Assembly: GCF_017833415.1 (NCBI RefSeq)
Contig: NZ_JAFICC010000011.1
Span: 1 to 64,000 of the forward strand
Direction of reading: 5' to 3'
Source: Flavobacterium sp. 1355
GTDB lineage: Bacteria; Bacteroidota; Bacteroidia; Flavobacteriales; Flavobacteriaceae
Length of the DNA stretch: 64,000 bases
Of this stretch, positions 52,639 to 61,946 are shown in pieces. A program made the position numbers and the translations under genes. Under the pieces are notes generated by a model, which made no database searches, was not told where the DNA came from, and worked only from the letters and a program-made list of their open reading frames with translations. How positions within the stretch are numbered: the stretch's first letter is position 1; every line of letters starts with the position of its first letter.

Positions 52639-54666
52639 ATGACTAAAAACACGATTTTATTATTATTACTTTCAATAGTAATATCAGGTGGTTTGTCGTA
52701 TTTTCAATATTTTTTCAAAGCCAAAAGTAAATCCAATGTGATTGTGCTTTTGGCTTTTTTACGTTTTTTAGTCATTTTTAGTTTATTGGTTTTATTGATA
52801 AATCCGATTGTAACAAAAAATTCCCTTGAAATAACCAAAACTCCTCTCGCAATTGCAGTAGATAATTCAAGTTCTATAACAGCTTTAAAATCAGATAAAA
52901 AAGTTCTTGAATTATATAAAGAATTAACTTCAAATGCTGCACTTCGCGAAAAATTTGATATTCAGTCCTATCAGTTTGATGCCGATTTAAAATCTTCACA
53001 AGAATTTGATTTTAAAGGAAAGCAAACCAATCTTGACGCTGTCGCAAAGAACTTAAAAAGCATCAACAGAAATACCATTTTTCCGACTGTTATTATTACC
53101 GACGGAAATCAGACAACAGGAAACGACTACGTATATCGCTTTGATCCTGTAAATAAAGTATATCCTTTGATTGTAGGAGATACAACCACTTTTTTTGATT
53201 TAAAAATCAATCAGCTGAATGTAAACAAGTATGCATTTCACAAAAACAAATTCCCTGTAGAAGTTTTTCTGCAATATGCAGGAGATAAAAATATAACGGC
53301 CGATTTTTCTATTATACAGGGAAATTCAGTTGTAGCAAAAGAAAAAGTATCTTTTTCATCTTCAAAAAAAACAGCCTCTTTAAATTTGCTTTTACCGGCA
53401 GACAAAGTGGGCTTACAGATTTTTAAAGCAAACATTTCTTCTCCTGCAAAAGAGAAAAACAGCTACAATAATATCAAGAATTTTGCTGTCGAAGTCATCG
53501 ATCAAAAGTCAACTATTGCAATAGTTTCATCAATAAACCATCCGGATATTGCGGCGCTCAAACGTGCTGTGGAATCTAATGCACAACGTAAAGTAATATT
53601 GGTTAAACCGAATGAAATCAACTTATTACAAGATGTTTCTGTTCTGGTTTTATACCAGCCAAACACAGCATTTAAGCCAGTTTTTGATCATAACAAATTA
53701 GCCGGTACAAACACCTTTATTATTACCGGAAAAAATACCGATTTTAATTTTCTTAACCAGCAGCAGAATAATCTGGTTTTTAAAATGAGCGGACAGACAG
53801 AAGATTATTTAAACGAATTTCAATCACAATTTAATTTGTTTGCCATTGATAATATCGGTTTTGAAAATTTTCCTCCATTGCAAAATTTATTCGGAACAGT
53901 TTCTACTAACGGAAATGTATCTGTTTTACTTTCTTCAAAAATTAGAAACGTTTCGACAAATGCACCTTTGCTGGCTTTCGCCGAAAATCAAAACAAAAGA
54001 ACCGCTTTTCTTCTTGGAGAAAACAGCTGGAAATGGCGTTTGCAAAGCCATATAGACAATCAGTCTTTTGAAAAATATGATGTTTTTATTGATAAGATTA
54101 TTCAATATTTAGCGACATCAGCTTCAAAAAAATCATTGGTTGTCACACATGAAAGTTTTTATAATTCCGGAGAAGCAATTGTAATCAATGCTCAATATTT
54201 TAATAAAAATTACGAGTTCGACGAGAAAGCAAGACTTACTATTAGTGTTACCAATACTGAAACCAAGCAGACCAAAAACTATGACTTATTAAAAGGAAAC
54301 AATTCTTTTTCTGTAAATTTGGATGGACTATCTGCAGGGAAATATAATTTTTCGGTAAAAGAATTAAATACAAACACCAGTTATTCAGGTCATTTTGAAA
54401 TTTTAGATTTCGATATTGAGAAGCAATTTGTAAATCCTGACGTTGTAAAACTAAAGCAATTAGCATTGCAAACCAATGGAAAAGCCTTTTTTGAAAATCA
54501 GACAGATCTGTTAATCAATACTCTTTTAGAAAACAAAGAATACAAATCAATAGAGAAAAATATTTCGACTAAAACCCCAATAATTGACTGGGTTTGGTTA
54601 TTGGTTTTAATAGCATTGTTATTGACAACCGAATGGTTTGTTAGAAAATATAATGGGTTGTTGTAA
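52639..54666 (+). CDS. VWA-like membrane protein
   Basis: The 675-residue protein has two N-terminal membrane segments (about 5-25 and 35-58), a von Willebrand A-like domain (LAIAVDNSSSITALKS as the MIDAS D-x-S-x-S, VIITDGNQTTG), a long beta-rich periplasmic part and one C-terminal membrane segment (WVWLLVLIALLLTTEWF). The layout resembles the Bat/aerotolerance-type membrane proteins of Bacteroidetes. Function is not known; a role in envelope maintenance is a guess. Confidence 0.75.
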   Translation: MTKNTILLLLLSIVISGGLSYFQYFFKAKSKSNVIVLLAFLRFLVIFSLLVLLINPIVTKNSLEITKTPLAIAVDNSSSITALKSDKKVLELYKELTSNAALREKFDIQSYQFDADLKSSQEFDFKGKQTNLDAVAKNLKSINRNTIFPTVIITDGNQTTGNDYVYRFDPVNKVYPLIVGDTTTFFDLKINQLNVNKYAFHKNKFPVEVFLQYAGDKNITADFSIIQGNSVVAKEKVSFSSSKKTASLNLLLPADKVGLQIFKANISSPAKEKNSYNNIKNFAVEVIDQKSTIAIVSSINHPDIAALKRAVESNAQRKVILVKPNEINLLQDVSVLVLYQPNTAFKPVFDHNKLAGTNTFIITGKNTDFNFLNQQQNNLVFKMSGQTEDYLNEFQSQFNLFAIDNIGFENFPPLQNLFGTVSTNGNVSVLLSSKIRNVSTNAPLLAFAENQNKRTAFLLGENSWKWRLQSHIDNQSFEKYDVFIDKIIQYLATSASKKSLVVTHESFYNSGEAIVINAQYFNKNYEFDEKARLTISVTNTETKQTKNYDLLKGNNSFSVNLDGLSAGKYNFSVKELNTNTSYSGHFEILDFDIEKQFVNPDVVKLKQLALQTNGKAFFENQTDLLINTLLENKEYKSIEKNISTKTPIIDWVWLLVLIALLLTTEWFVRKYNGLL

Positions 54667-54696
54667 AAGAAATTAAAGAAATACATAACCACATAG

Positions 54697-54716
54697 CCAA
54701 CGGTTTCAACCGTTGG
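54697..54716. repeat. short hairpin CCAACGGTT/AACCGTTGG
   Basis: A perfect 9-bp stem with a 2-base loop between the VWA-like and LysR genes. It lacks a T tract and is probably one of the small interspersed palindromes rather than a terminator. Confidence 0.55.
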
Positions 54717-54790
54717 GAGAGAATAGTGAGGAACAAATTTTTTGCCATCTCAATTAACCTGAAACTTGAAACAAAAAATAACAAACAATT

Positions 54791-55687
54791 ATGGATTTCA
54801 GGCTAAAAGTATTTTACACCGTTGCAACAAGGCTCAACTTTACAAAAGCAGCAACAGAACTGTATATCTCGCAGCCGGCAGTTTCTAAACACATTCAGGA
54901 ACTTGAAGAAACCTATAAAACGAAACTATTCGAACGGAATGGTTCTAAAATAGCTTTGACTCCAGCCGGAGAAATTCTCCTAAAACATACTAAAAGTATA
55001 TTTAAAATCTACAGGGAAATAGATTTTGACTTAAGCAGTTTTATAGATAATCGCCAGGGATTATTACGGTTAGGATCAAGCACGACAATTTCTCAATATA
55101 TTATTTCTCCAGTATTGGCACGTTTTCACCAGAAACAGCAAGATATAAAAGTAAACTTGCTGAATGGAAATACGGAGCAGATCGAAAATGCCTTGATCAA
55201 TAAAGAAATCGAAATCGGAATTGTAGAAGGACAGACTAAAAATCAATCCATAAAATATATTCCGTTTCTGAAGGATGAACTGGTTTTGGTTTGCAACAGC
55301 AAAAATGCTTTAGCAAAACAAAATGAAATCTCGCTGGACGATTTAAAATCGATGAAATTTATAACTCGCGAACGTGGCTCAGGAACACTTGAAGTTATAG
55401 AATATGCATTAAAACAAGTTAATGTAAAAATCAGTGACCTTCAAATCGAAATGCAGTTGGGAAGTACAGAAAGTATAAAATCTTATTTGCTAAATTCTGA
55501 TTGTTTTGCCTTCATGTCAATACATGCGGTCAATAAAGAACTTCAAAACAACGAGCTTATTGTTCTAGATGTAGAAAATTTATCAATAGAAAGATATTTT
55601 TATATCATTACTTTAGTTGGTAAATCTGATCCATTGTCAGAACTTTTTATTCAAAACATATACTCTTTCTATAACTTAAAGTTATAG
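54791..55687 (+). CDS. LysR-family transcriptional regulator
   Basis: The 298-residue regulator has an N-terminal winged helix-turn-helix (FYTVATRLNFTKAATELYISQPAVSKHIQELEE region, residues about 5-37) and a periplasmic-binding-type effector domain (LLRLGSSTTISQYI, EIGIVEGQTKN). It lies just upstream of a YeiH-type transporter gene on the same strand, an arrangement like yeiE-yeiH, so it likely controls that gene in response to a small ligand. Confidence 0.93.
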   Translation: MDFRLKVFYTVATRLNFTKAATELYISQPAVSKHIQELEETYKTKLFERNGSKIALTPAGEILLKHTKSIFKIYREIDFDLSSFIDNRQGLLRLGSSTTISQYIISPVLARFHQKQQDIKVNLLNGNTEQIENALINKEIEIGIVEGQTKNQSIKYIPFLKDELVLVCNSKNALAKQNEISLDDLKSMKFITRERGSGTLEVIEYALKQVNVKISDLQIEMQLGSTESIKSYLLNSDCFAFMSIHAVNKELQNNELIVLDVENLSIERYFYIITLVGKSDPLSELFIQNIYSFYNLKL

Positions 55688-55761
55688 TCAATTGTAATAT
55701 ACAATTGGCGATTTCAATATAATCGACAGACCTTTGTGAGGTAATAATTAAGTTCGATATT

Positions 55762-56727
55762 TTGAAAACGCATTCACAAACAGCAACACATTTAGTAGAA
55801 GTCAACATTTACTTTCAGCAGGCAATTTACGCTTTGGCGATTGTCTTATGTCTGTTTTCTATTATTTCGCCACCAATTGCGTTGTTGTTAGGAGTTGTAA
55901 TTGTAAATTTTTTCGGAAACCCTTTTTTAACGTTCAATCATAAAGCCATTACATTTTTATTGCAATTTTCAGTAATAGGCTTAGGTTTCGGGATGAATGC
56001 ATCAAATGCGGTTACAGCAGGAAAAGAAGGGTTTCTGCTAACTATTTTCTCTATTTTAAGCACTTTAGTTTTAGGTTTTCTCCTCGGAAAATGGCTTAAG
56101 ATAGATCGCAAAACTTCACATCTTATATCATCGGGAACAGCAATTTGCGGTGGGAGCGCCATTGCAGCAGTAGCTCCTGTAATAAAATCAAGCGAAAACC
56201 AGACCTCAATTGCATTAGGAGTAATTTTTATATTAAATTCGATTGCCTTATTTGTATTTCCGTTTATAGGACATCAGCTCGATTTATCGCAAAAAGAATT
56301 TGGCTTATGGTGCGCTATAGCCATTCATGACACCAGTTCTGTTGTTGGGGCGGCCAATAAATATGGCCCGGAAGCGTTGCAAATAGCGACAACAGTAAAA
56401 CTGGCGAGAGCTTTATGGATTATTCCTATTTCGCTTTTAACAGCAGTAATTTTCAAAAATAAAAATTCAAAAATAAAAATCCCGTACTTTATAGGATTGT
56501 TTATCCTTGCCATGCTTTTGAATTCTTATGTACCGCAAGTATCTTTTTTTGCACCTCATATCGTCAATATTGCCAAAACAGGATTAACTGTAACCTTGTT
56601 TCTTATTGGTGCAACTTTAAATATAAACACTTTAAAATCAGTAGGAGTGAAGCCATTACTGCAAGGTGTTTTCCTTTGGGTTTTTATCGCAGGAATGGCT
56701 TTGGCTTCAATACTTTATTTGGGTTAA
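55762..56727 (+). CDS. YeiH-type putative sulfate exporter family protein
   Basis: A 321-residue integral membrane protein with about ten hydrophobic segments. Family blocks include FSVIGLGFGMNASN, GTAICGGSAIAAVAPVI and IHDTSSVVGAANKYG. The family (UPF0324/YeiH) is annotated as putative sulfate exporter without firm proof of substrate. No ATG precedes the conserved start, so a TTG at 55762 is used. The LysR gene 74 bases upstream is the probable regulator. Confidence 0.87.
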   Translation: MKTHSQTATHLVEVNIYFQQAIYALAIVLCLFSIISPPIALLLGVVIVNFFGNPFLTFNHKAITFLLQFSVIGLGFGMNASNAVTAGKEGFLLTIFSILSTLVLGFLLGKWLKIDRKTSHLISSGTAICGGSAIAAVAPVIKSSENQTSIALGVIFILNSIALFVFPFIGHQLDLSQKEFGLWCAIAIHDTSSVVGAANKYGPEALQIATTVKLARALWIIPISLLTAVIFKNKNSKIKIPYFIGLFILAMLLNSYVPQVSFFAPHIVNIAKTGLTVTLFLIGATLNINTLKSVGVKPLLQGVFLWVFIAGMALASILYLG

Positions 56728-56739
56728 TTTTCTAAGTGC

Positions 56740-57690
56740 TTATTTTATATTTAAAAATTTGACAACTGGCTTGCCAACAGCCTTATACCATTTTCCGCTA
56801 AATGAAAAACGTTTTTCAATCACAAAGTTAAACTGCTTTTTTGTTTTTGCCATTGCAGCAAGCTCTTCGGGTAGATCAACTTCATAATCATCCTCTGTGC
56901 CTTTTGCCTTTTTATACGAGCCGGTTGTAGTGATTACAAAATCACGAAAAAACTTTTTATTATTATCTACAGCGACAGTATATGAACTTGACCATTCTGA
57001 GCTAATGCTGTTTGAGAGCGAATAATAACCGACTTCCATCAAAGGCTGATATTTACCATCAAATCCGGCAATTAGATATAAAAAACCATTATAAGGCGCA
57101 CCAGCACCGCCATTGGCGTGCACCAGAGATAAGGCATATTGATCTTCTCCGATCTGAATCAGTTTTAAATGAGGGGATTGGGCAAAAGAACCAAAAGCAG
57201 CAATAGCGGGCTGAAAAGATTTCATTTCCCAGACATTTCCGTTTTTTGCAAATTTAGCGATACTAATAAGGCCTCCGGAAAACCTGCTGGTCTGTAACCC
57301 GTCGGCATCATACACAGAATGGTTAAATACAAATAATTTAAATTGATTTCCTTTAGAATCAGAATAGCCGATATTTTCAAGGAGTCTGGTCGCAACACCT
57401 TCAGTATATGGAAATAATTGATCTCCTTCAACACCATTAGCATCAGTAAAAGGAGATGGTTTACAGGTTTTGCATTTCCAGCTCACAAAAGTATTTTTAT
57501 CACCAAGATGGTATAATTTTCCGGGAAACAATTTCTGCATGGTTTTCACCCCATCAATCGGATCGGTAATCTTAAGGATTCTTTTGGTGTTTAGAATTGT
57601 ATCACTAACATTTTTTAGCTCTATATCAGTTTCTTGTGCGAAACAAAAAGCAGATAAGAAAAGAAAAAGATTTAAAATAATATGGCGCAT
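56740..57690 (-). CDS. exported protein of unknown function
   Basis: The 316-residue product starts with a signal peptide (MRHIILNLFLFLSAFCFAQE). The body has a CKTCKPSP motif, several aromatic-rich strands such as GFLYLIAGFDGKYQPLMEVG, and a C-terminal FNFVIEKRFSFSGKWYK. The family is not recognised and no catalytic motif is seen. The frame extends 8 codons further upstream, but the ATG at 57690 gives the clean signal peptide. A TAAGTTTG box on the minus strand (57712-57719) may be its -7 element. Confidence 0.65.
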   Translation of the reverse strand: MRHIILNLFLFLSAFCFAQETDIELKNVSDTILNTKRILKITDPIDGVKTMQKLFPGKLYHLGDKNTFVSWKCKTCKPSPFTDANGVEGDQLFPYTEGVATRLLENIGYSDSKGNQFKLFVFNHSVYDADGLQTSRFSGGLISIAKFAKNGNVWEMKSFQPAIAAFGSFAQSPHLKLIQIGEDQYALSLVHANGGAGAPYNGFLYLIAGFDGKYQPLMEVGYYSLSNSISSEWSSSYTVAVDNNKKFFRDFVITTTGSYKKAKGTEDDYEVDLPEELAAMAKTKKQFNFVIEKRFSFSGKWYKAVGKPVVKFLNIK

Positions 57691-57833
57691 AAATAAGGTT
57701 TGGAAATAAAACAAACTTACAAATAAAAATGGTTGTTAATATGAATTTATGCTACTTATGAGGTTTAAAAACAATCAAAAGTTAAATTAAGAGAATCTTA
57801 ATTGGTAGTCTTTTAAATTATCTTTAAATAAAG

Positions 57834-57841
57834 TAAGTTTG
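57834..57841 (+). promoter_or_regulatory. -7 box of the phospholipase C-like gene
   Basis: TAAGTTTG is a perfect TAnnTTTG match 20 bases before the ATG at 57862. The nearest TTG is 29 bases upstream, too far for a normal spacing. Confidence 0.35.
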
Positions 57842-57861
57842 CGCTCAAATAAAAATTACAA

Positions 57862-58860
57862 ATGAAAAACTTTAAAATGAAACCAGGACTAATTGCATTT
57901 ATTGCACTAGGAATTGGATTTTTGACATTATCCTGGGGAATCGTTGGCCACGAACGAATTAACAAAGCTGCAGTTATGGCTTTGCCAAAACCTCTTCAGG
58001 TTTTCTTTTACAATCACATTGATTTTATTACTCAGGAAGCTTCTGTTCCAGATATTCGTAAATATGCTTTAAATTATAAAGACGAAAATCCAAGACATTA
58101 TTTTGACATGGAAAACTTTGGGCCTGTTGACAGTTTACCACAGACAATGGAGGCAGCAAAGAAAAAATATGATGCTAAATTCCTGAATGATAACGGGATA
58201 TTGCCTTGGTATATAGAAGACTTAATGGTTAAATTAACCAAAGCATTTAAGGATAAAAACAGAGCAGAAATTTTGTTTCTTGCTGCAGATTTAGGTCATT
58301 ATATCGGTGATGCACACATGCCGTTGCATACTTCTGCAAATCATGACGGACAATTGAGTGATCAAAAAGGGATTCATTCTCTTTGGGAAAGCAGATTACC
58401 GGAGTTATTTGTTAAAAATTATAAATTAAATGTTCCGGAAGCGCAATATTACCAAGACGTTCATAAAGCAACCTGGGATATGATTCATGATACACACAGC
58501 TTAGCACAGCCCTTATTAGATATCGACAAAAAGCTAAGAACTTCAACTCCGGAAGGTGAAATATTTAAAAAAGATGCAGATGGAAAAATATTAAAAAGCA
58601 AATACAATACTTCTGTTTTTGCTGACCAATATGCTGAAAAATTGCACAAAGAACTAAACGGAATGGTAGAAAATCAAATGAGAAAAGCCATTACCGCAAC
58701 TGCCAGTTTTTGGTATACAGCCTGGGTAAATGCCGGAAAACCAGACTTAAGCGATTTAGATTCATCGGCAGTGACACAAAGAAATTATCAGGCTTTGCAG
58801 GATGATCTAAAGCTATTTCAGCGAGGAGATTTGTTTGGAATGAAAAATCAAAACGATTAA
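57862..58860 (+). CDS. zinc-dependent phospholipase C / S1-P1 nuclease-like protein
   Basis: After an N-terminal signal segment (about 8-23) the mature part begins SWGIVGHERIN, giving the Trp/His that start the trinuclear zinc site of the S1/P1 nuclease and PLC fold. Further ligand segments are RHYFDMENFG, LGHYIGDAHMPLHTSANHDGQ and GIHSLWES. The 332-residue protein should be exported and hydrolyse phosphodiesters in lipids or nucleic acids; the substrate class cannot be separated by eye. A terminator follows. Confidence 0.85.
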   Translation: MKNFKMKPGLIAFIALGIGFLTLSWGIVGHERINKAAVMALPKPLQVFFYNHIDFITQEASVPDIRKYALNYKDENPRHYFDMENFGPVDSLPQTMEAAKKKYDAKFLNDNGILPWYIEDLMVKLTKAFKDKNRAEILFLAADLGHYIGDAHMPLHTSANHDGQLSDQKGIHSLWESRLPELFVKNYKLNVPEAQYYQDVHKATWDMIHDTHSLAQPLLDIDKKLRTSTPEGEIFKKDADGKILKSKYNTSVFADQYAEKLHKELNGMVENQMRKAITATASFWYTAWVNAGKPDLSDLDSSAVTQRNYQALQDDLKLFQRGDLFGMKNQND

Positions 58861-58906
58861 TTTTTGTTTCAGGTTTTAATGTTTCAGATTCATTCTAAAA
58901 CTAACT

Positions 58907-58946
58907 AAAAAAGCCTCAAATTCGTTATGGATTTGAGGCTTTTTTT
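58907..58946. terminator. bidirectional intrinsic terminator
   Basis: A 15-bp stem (58907-58921 with 58931-58945, core GCCTCAAAT) has A- and T-tracts on both sides, between the convergent phospholipase C-like and LTA-synthase-like genes. Confidence 0.88.
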
Positions 58947-58956
58947 AGTTTATAAT

Positions 58957-61092
58957 TTAATGAACTTTAGCGTACAATTTTTCTTTTTTTGTGTTTAAAT
59001 CTTTAAACTGATATTCCTTCTCCTTCAATAAATACGATGCCGATTGATAAAAAGCAATAGTTTGATTGATCAAATCTGTTCTTTGGGATTTTAGCGGTTT
59101 CTCATCATAATAAATTTGGTAGGCGTGAGCACTATTTTCTTTTTTATTGAGGCTCAAATCAAATTGTTTCACCTGTTGTTTCGGCGATAAAATAGTTAAG
59201 ACATTATCCTTTATTAATCCCAGATCCTGATACGTAGCAATAAAAGCGCGGGGTTTATAATCTGGTTTAAAAACATCCTCTCCAAAGAACTTACTTTGAT
59301 AATCAAAATGAAGTAAACCAAAAAGCGTTGGCATAAGATCAATCTGTGACATTAATTTATTACATGTTTCTGGTTTCATTTCCGGACTGTAAATAAAAGC
59401 CGGAATTCGGTATTTGTCCAGAGGAAGTTCTGTTTTTCCTGCACTTGAGGCGCAATGATCTGCTACGATTACAAAAACAGTATTATGAAACCAGGGTTGT
59501 TTACTGGCCATTGCAAAGAATTTTCTTAGCGCATAATCAGTATATTTTACACCTCCGTCACGGGATTTGATGTCTCCGGGAATATCAATTTTATTGTTTG
59601 GATAAGTAAATGGCCTGTGGTTACTCACTGTCATAATATGATTAAAGAACGGCTTATTTTCTTTGGCTTCCTTGTTCATAATCTTAATTGCCTTATTATA
59701 CATATCTTCATCACATACACCCCAAACATTAGAAAACGTAATTTCGTTTGGAGAAAAACTTGATTTATCAATAATTTCATAACCATTGCCAGAATAAAAA
59801 TCCTGCATATTATCAAAAAAAGCATCACCGCCATACATGAATTTTACGTTGTACCCTTTTTGCTTAAAAACAGCCCCTGTAGAAAATTTATTTTTGTTGT
59901 CTTCACGTTTTACAACACTTTCGCCCGCTGTTGGAGGCAGACATAAAGTAACCGCTTCGAGACCGCGCACAGTGCGGTTTCCGGCTGCATATAAGTTAGT
60001 AAACTGTAAGCTTTTTTGAGAAAGGCTGTCAAGAAACGGTGTAATATTTTCTTGGTTTCCATACATTTTCATGAATTCTGCACTATAACTTTCAATCGTA
60101 ATAAGCACTACATTTTTATGATTTTCTACTGAATCGCTTTGTATGTCTCGTGAAATGTTATCAGTCGAAATTGCCGGAAACTGTTGTTTTAAAATTGCAA
60201 AAGCTTTGTTATTCGGAAGTGTTTTGTAAAATTTAAAGTAATCTAATTTGTTGTTCTCAAAAGCCAGATAAAATCTGTATAAGCCATTAGACTGCAATTC
60301 ATTAACAAAAATGTTTTTAGAATTTTCTGTTTTGGACAAGGCAGGAATTGCAAAAAAAGAAACCAATAATAATCCGATGTATAGTACTGATATTTTAACC
60401 TTTTCATTTAATGTCGGAATCTCATCAATATATGTTCTGGATTTTCTGACAATAAAATAAGTGACAACTCCGGTAATGGCAAACAGTGCCGAAAACAAGG
60501 GAATTACCGGGTAAGACTGCATAATGTTTCCGATGACTTCATTGGTGTAAATCAGATAGTTTACTGCAATAAAATTGTATTTTACTCCAAATTCATTCCA
60601 AAAGAAATATTCGCTCAAACCGTTTTGGAGAATCAATAAAACATAAAGGAAAATAACAAATGCAAATAACCAAAATCTGATTTTGTCCCTGTATTTTGGA
60701 AAGAAAAGCAGTGCAGAAAAAAGAATAGCCTTTATCCCGATAAAAATTAAAACGATTCGTGGCAAAGCGCCACCATATTCGTCAAAGATACTTTTACCTG
60801 AAACAACATATAAAAAGGCAGCTATCAAAACGCCTAAAATAATATATCCCGAAGGTTTATTGTATTTTGAGTTTGAAATAAATATTAAGTACAACCACAA
60901 AAATACGCTGGCAGCCACAAAGACAAAAAAGTCTGAAATGAGTCCTAAACTAAAGATTTTCAGGCTTTCGAGCACAGTAAATGAGCTTTGGGTTATAGGA
61001 TGAAAAAGCAAGACAATTCTAAGCAGAAAGCTAACAATAAAGTAAAATACTCCAAGGTTGTAAAAAGGTGAAAATTTCTTGTAAAAAGTCAT
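58957..61092 (-). CDS. LTA synthase-like membrane sulfatase-fold enzyme
   Basis: The 711-residue protein has five N-terminal membrane segments (to about residue 255) and a periplasmic alkaline-phosphatase/sulfatase-fold domain with VVLITIESYSAEFMKMYG (first metal-site Glu), AAGNRTVRGLEA (likely Thr nucleophile), and VFVIVADHCAS. In Gram-negative bacteria this family transfers phosphoglycerol or phosphoethanolamine to envelope glycans. A lipoteichoic acid role is excluded by cell type. It is divergent from the two-component operon, which may govern envelope genes. Confidence 0.88.
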   Translation of the reverse strand: MTFYKKFSPFYNLGVFYFIVSFLLRIVLLFHPITQSSFTVLESLKIFSLGLISDFFVFVAASVFLWLYLIFISNSKYNKPSGYIILGVLIAAFLYVVSGKSIFDEYGGALPRIVLIFIGIKAILFSALLFFPKYRDKIRFWLFAFVIFLYVLLILQNGLSEYFFWNEFGVKYNFIAVNYLIYTNEVIGNIMQSYPVIPLFSALFAITGVVTYFIVRKSRTYIDEIPTLNEKVKISVLYIGLLLVSFFAIPALSKTENSKNIFVNELQSNGLYRFYLAFENNKLDYFKFYKTLPNNKAFAILKQQFPAISTDNISRDIQSDSVENHKNVVLITIESYSAEFMKMYGNQENITPFLDSLSQKSLQFTNLYAAGNRTVRGLEAVTLCLPPTAGESVVKREDNKNKFSTGAVFKQKGYNVKFMYGGDAFFDNMQDFYSGNGYEIIDKSSFSPNEITFSNVWGVCDEDMYNKAIKIMNKEAKENKPFFNHIMTVSNHRPFTYPNNKIDIPGDIKSRDGGVKYTDYALRKFFAMASKQPWFHNTVFVIVADHCASSAGKTELPLDKYRIPAFIYSPEMKPETCNKLMSQIDLMPTLFGLLHFDYQSKFFGEDVFKPDYKPRAFIATYQDLGLIKDNVLTILSPKQQVKQFDLSLNKKENSAHAYQIYYDEKPLKSQRTDLINQTIAFYQSASYLLKEKEYQFKDLNTKKEKLYAKVH

Positions 61093-61244
61093 GGCATTAT
61101 TTTTTTACAAAATTAATTTCAGCTCATTAAGTAAAGATGAAGTTTAGCTTTTGCCTTAATTAGAGTTAACTTAATGTTTGCTTAAGATTATGTAGCCTGT
61201 ACGATTCAGATGACTTTTAAATATTTTTCCAATCTTAAAATTTT

Positions 61245-61252
61245 TATCTTTG
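61245..61252 (+). promoter_or_regulatory. -7 box of the two-component operon
   Basis: TATCTTTG is a perfect TAnnTTTG match 28 bases before the response regulator start. The -33 element is not clear. Confidence 0.42.
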
Positions 61253-61280
61253 AATAAAATATAATCTTAACTAACTGTAA

Positions 61281-61946
61281 ATGCATATTTTAATAGTTGA
61301 AGACGAATTAGGGATCATTCAGTTTTTGCAGCAGGGGCTGAAGGAAGAAGGATATTTGGTAACTACAGCAAATGATGGTTCTAAAGGATTTGAACTAGTG
61401 CAAAACCAACAGTTTGATTTGATTTTACTCGATTGGATGCTGCCAAAAATTAATGGTTTGGATTTGTGTAAAGCTATTAGAGTAAAAGACAAAACAACTC
61501 CCATTATTTTTTTGACTGCAAGAGATACTATTCAGGAAACAATCGAAGGCTTAAAAGCAGGTGCCAATGATTATATCAAAAAACCATTTAGTTTTGAAGA
61601 ATTAGTTGAGCGTATAAAGGTTCATTTTAGAAATCTAAAAGTACCTGAAACCCTTTCTCTTGGCACAATTACAATTGATTCGTCCAAACATATTGTCTTA
61701 AAAAACGAAGAAGAAGTTGCCCTGACACAAAGAGAATTTGAATTATTAAAATATTTAATTCAAAACAAAGGAAAAGTCTGTACCAGAAATCAGATATTAA
61801 GAGATGTCTGGGGAATTAATTTTGAATATGATACCGGTGTTATTGATGTTTTTATGAATGCTATAAGGAAAAAACTTAATCTGAAAATAGAAGAAGATTA
61901 TATAAAAACAATTCGTGGAATAGGTTATATCGCTAATGATTTATAA
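61281..61946 (+). CDS. OmpR-family response regulator
   Basis: The 221-residue regulator has a receiver domain (phospho-Asp in LILLDWMLPKINGLDL, Lys in YIKKPFSFEEL) and a C-terminal winged helix (LTQREFELLKYLIQNKGKVCTRNQIL, TIRGIGYI). It should bind DNA as a dimer when phosphorylated by the adjacent kinase, whose start codon directly follows its stop codon. Targets are unknown; the divergent LTA-synthase-like gene is a candidate. Confidence 0.95.
   Translation: MHILIVEDELGIIQFLQQGLKEEGYLVTTANDGSKGFELVQNQQFDLILLDWMLPKINGLDLCKAIRVKDKTTPIIFLTARDTIQETIEGLKAGANDYIKKPFSFEELVERIKVHFRNLKVPETLSLGTITIDSSKHIVLKNEEEVALTQREFELLKYLIQNKGKVCTRNQILRDVWGINFEYDTGVIDVFMNAIRKKLNLKIEEDYIKTIRGIGYIANDL

Noticed and set aside
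58957..61092. Lipoteichoic acid synthase in the strict sense
   Set aside because: The fold is shared, but the organism is Gram-negative; a different phospho-group transfer is more likely.
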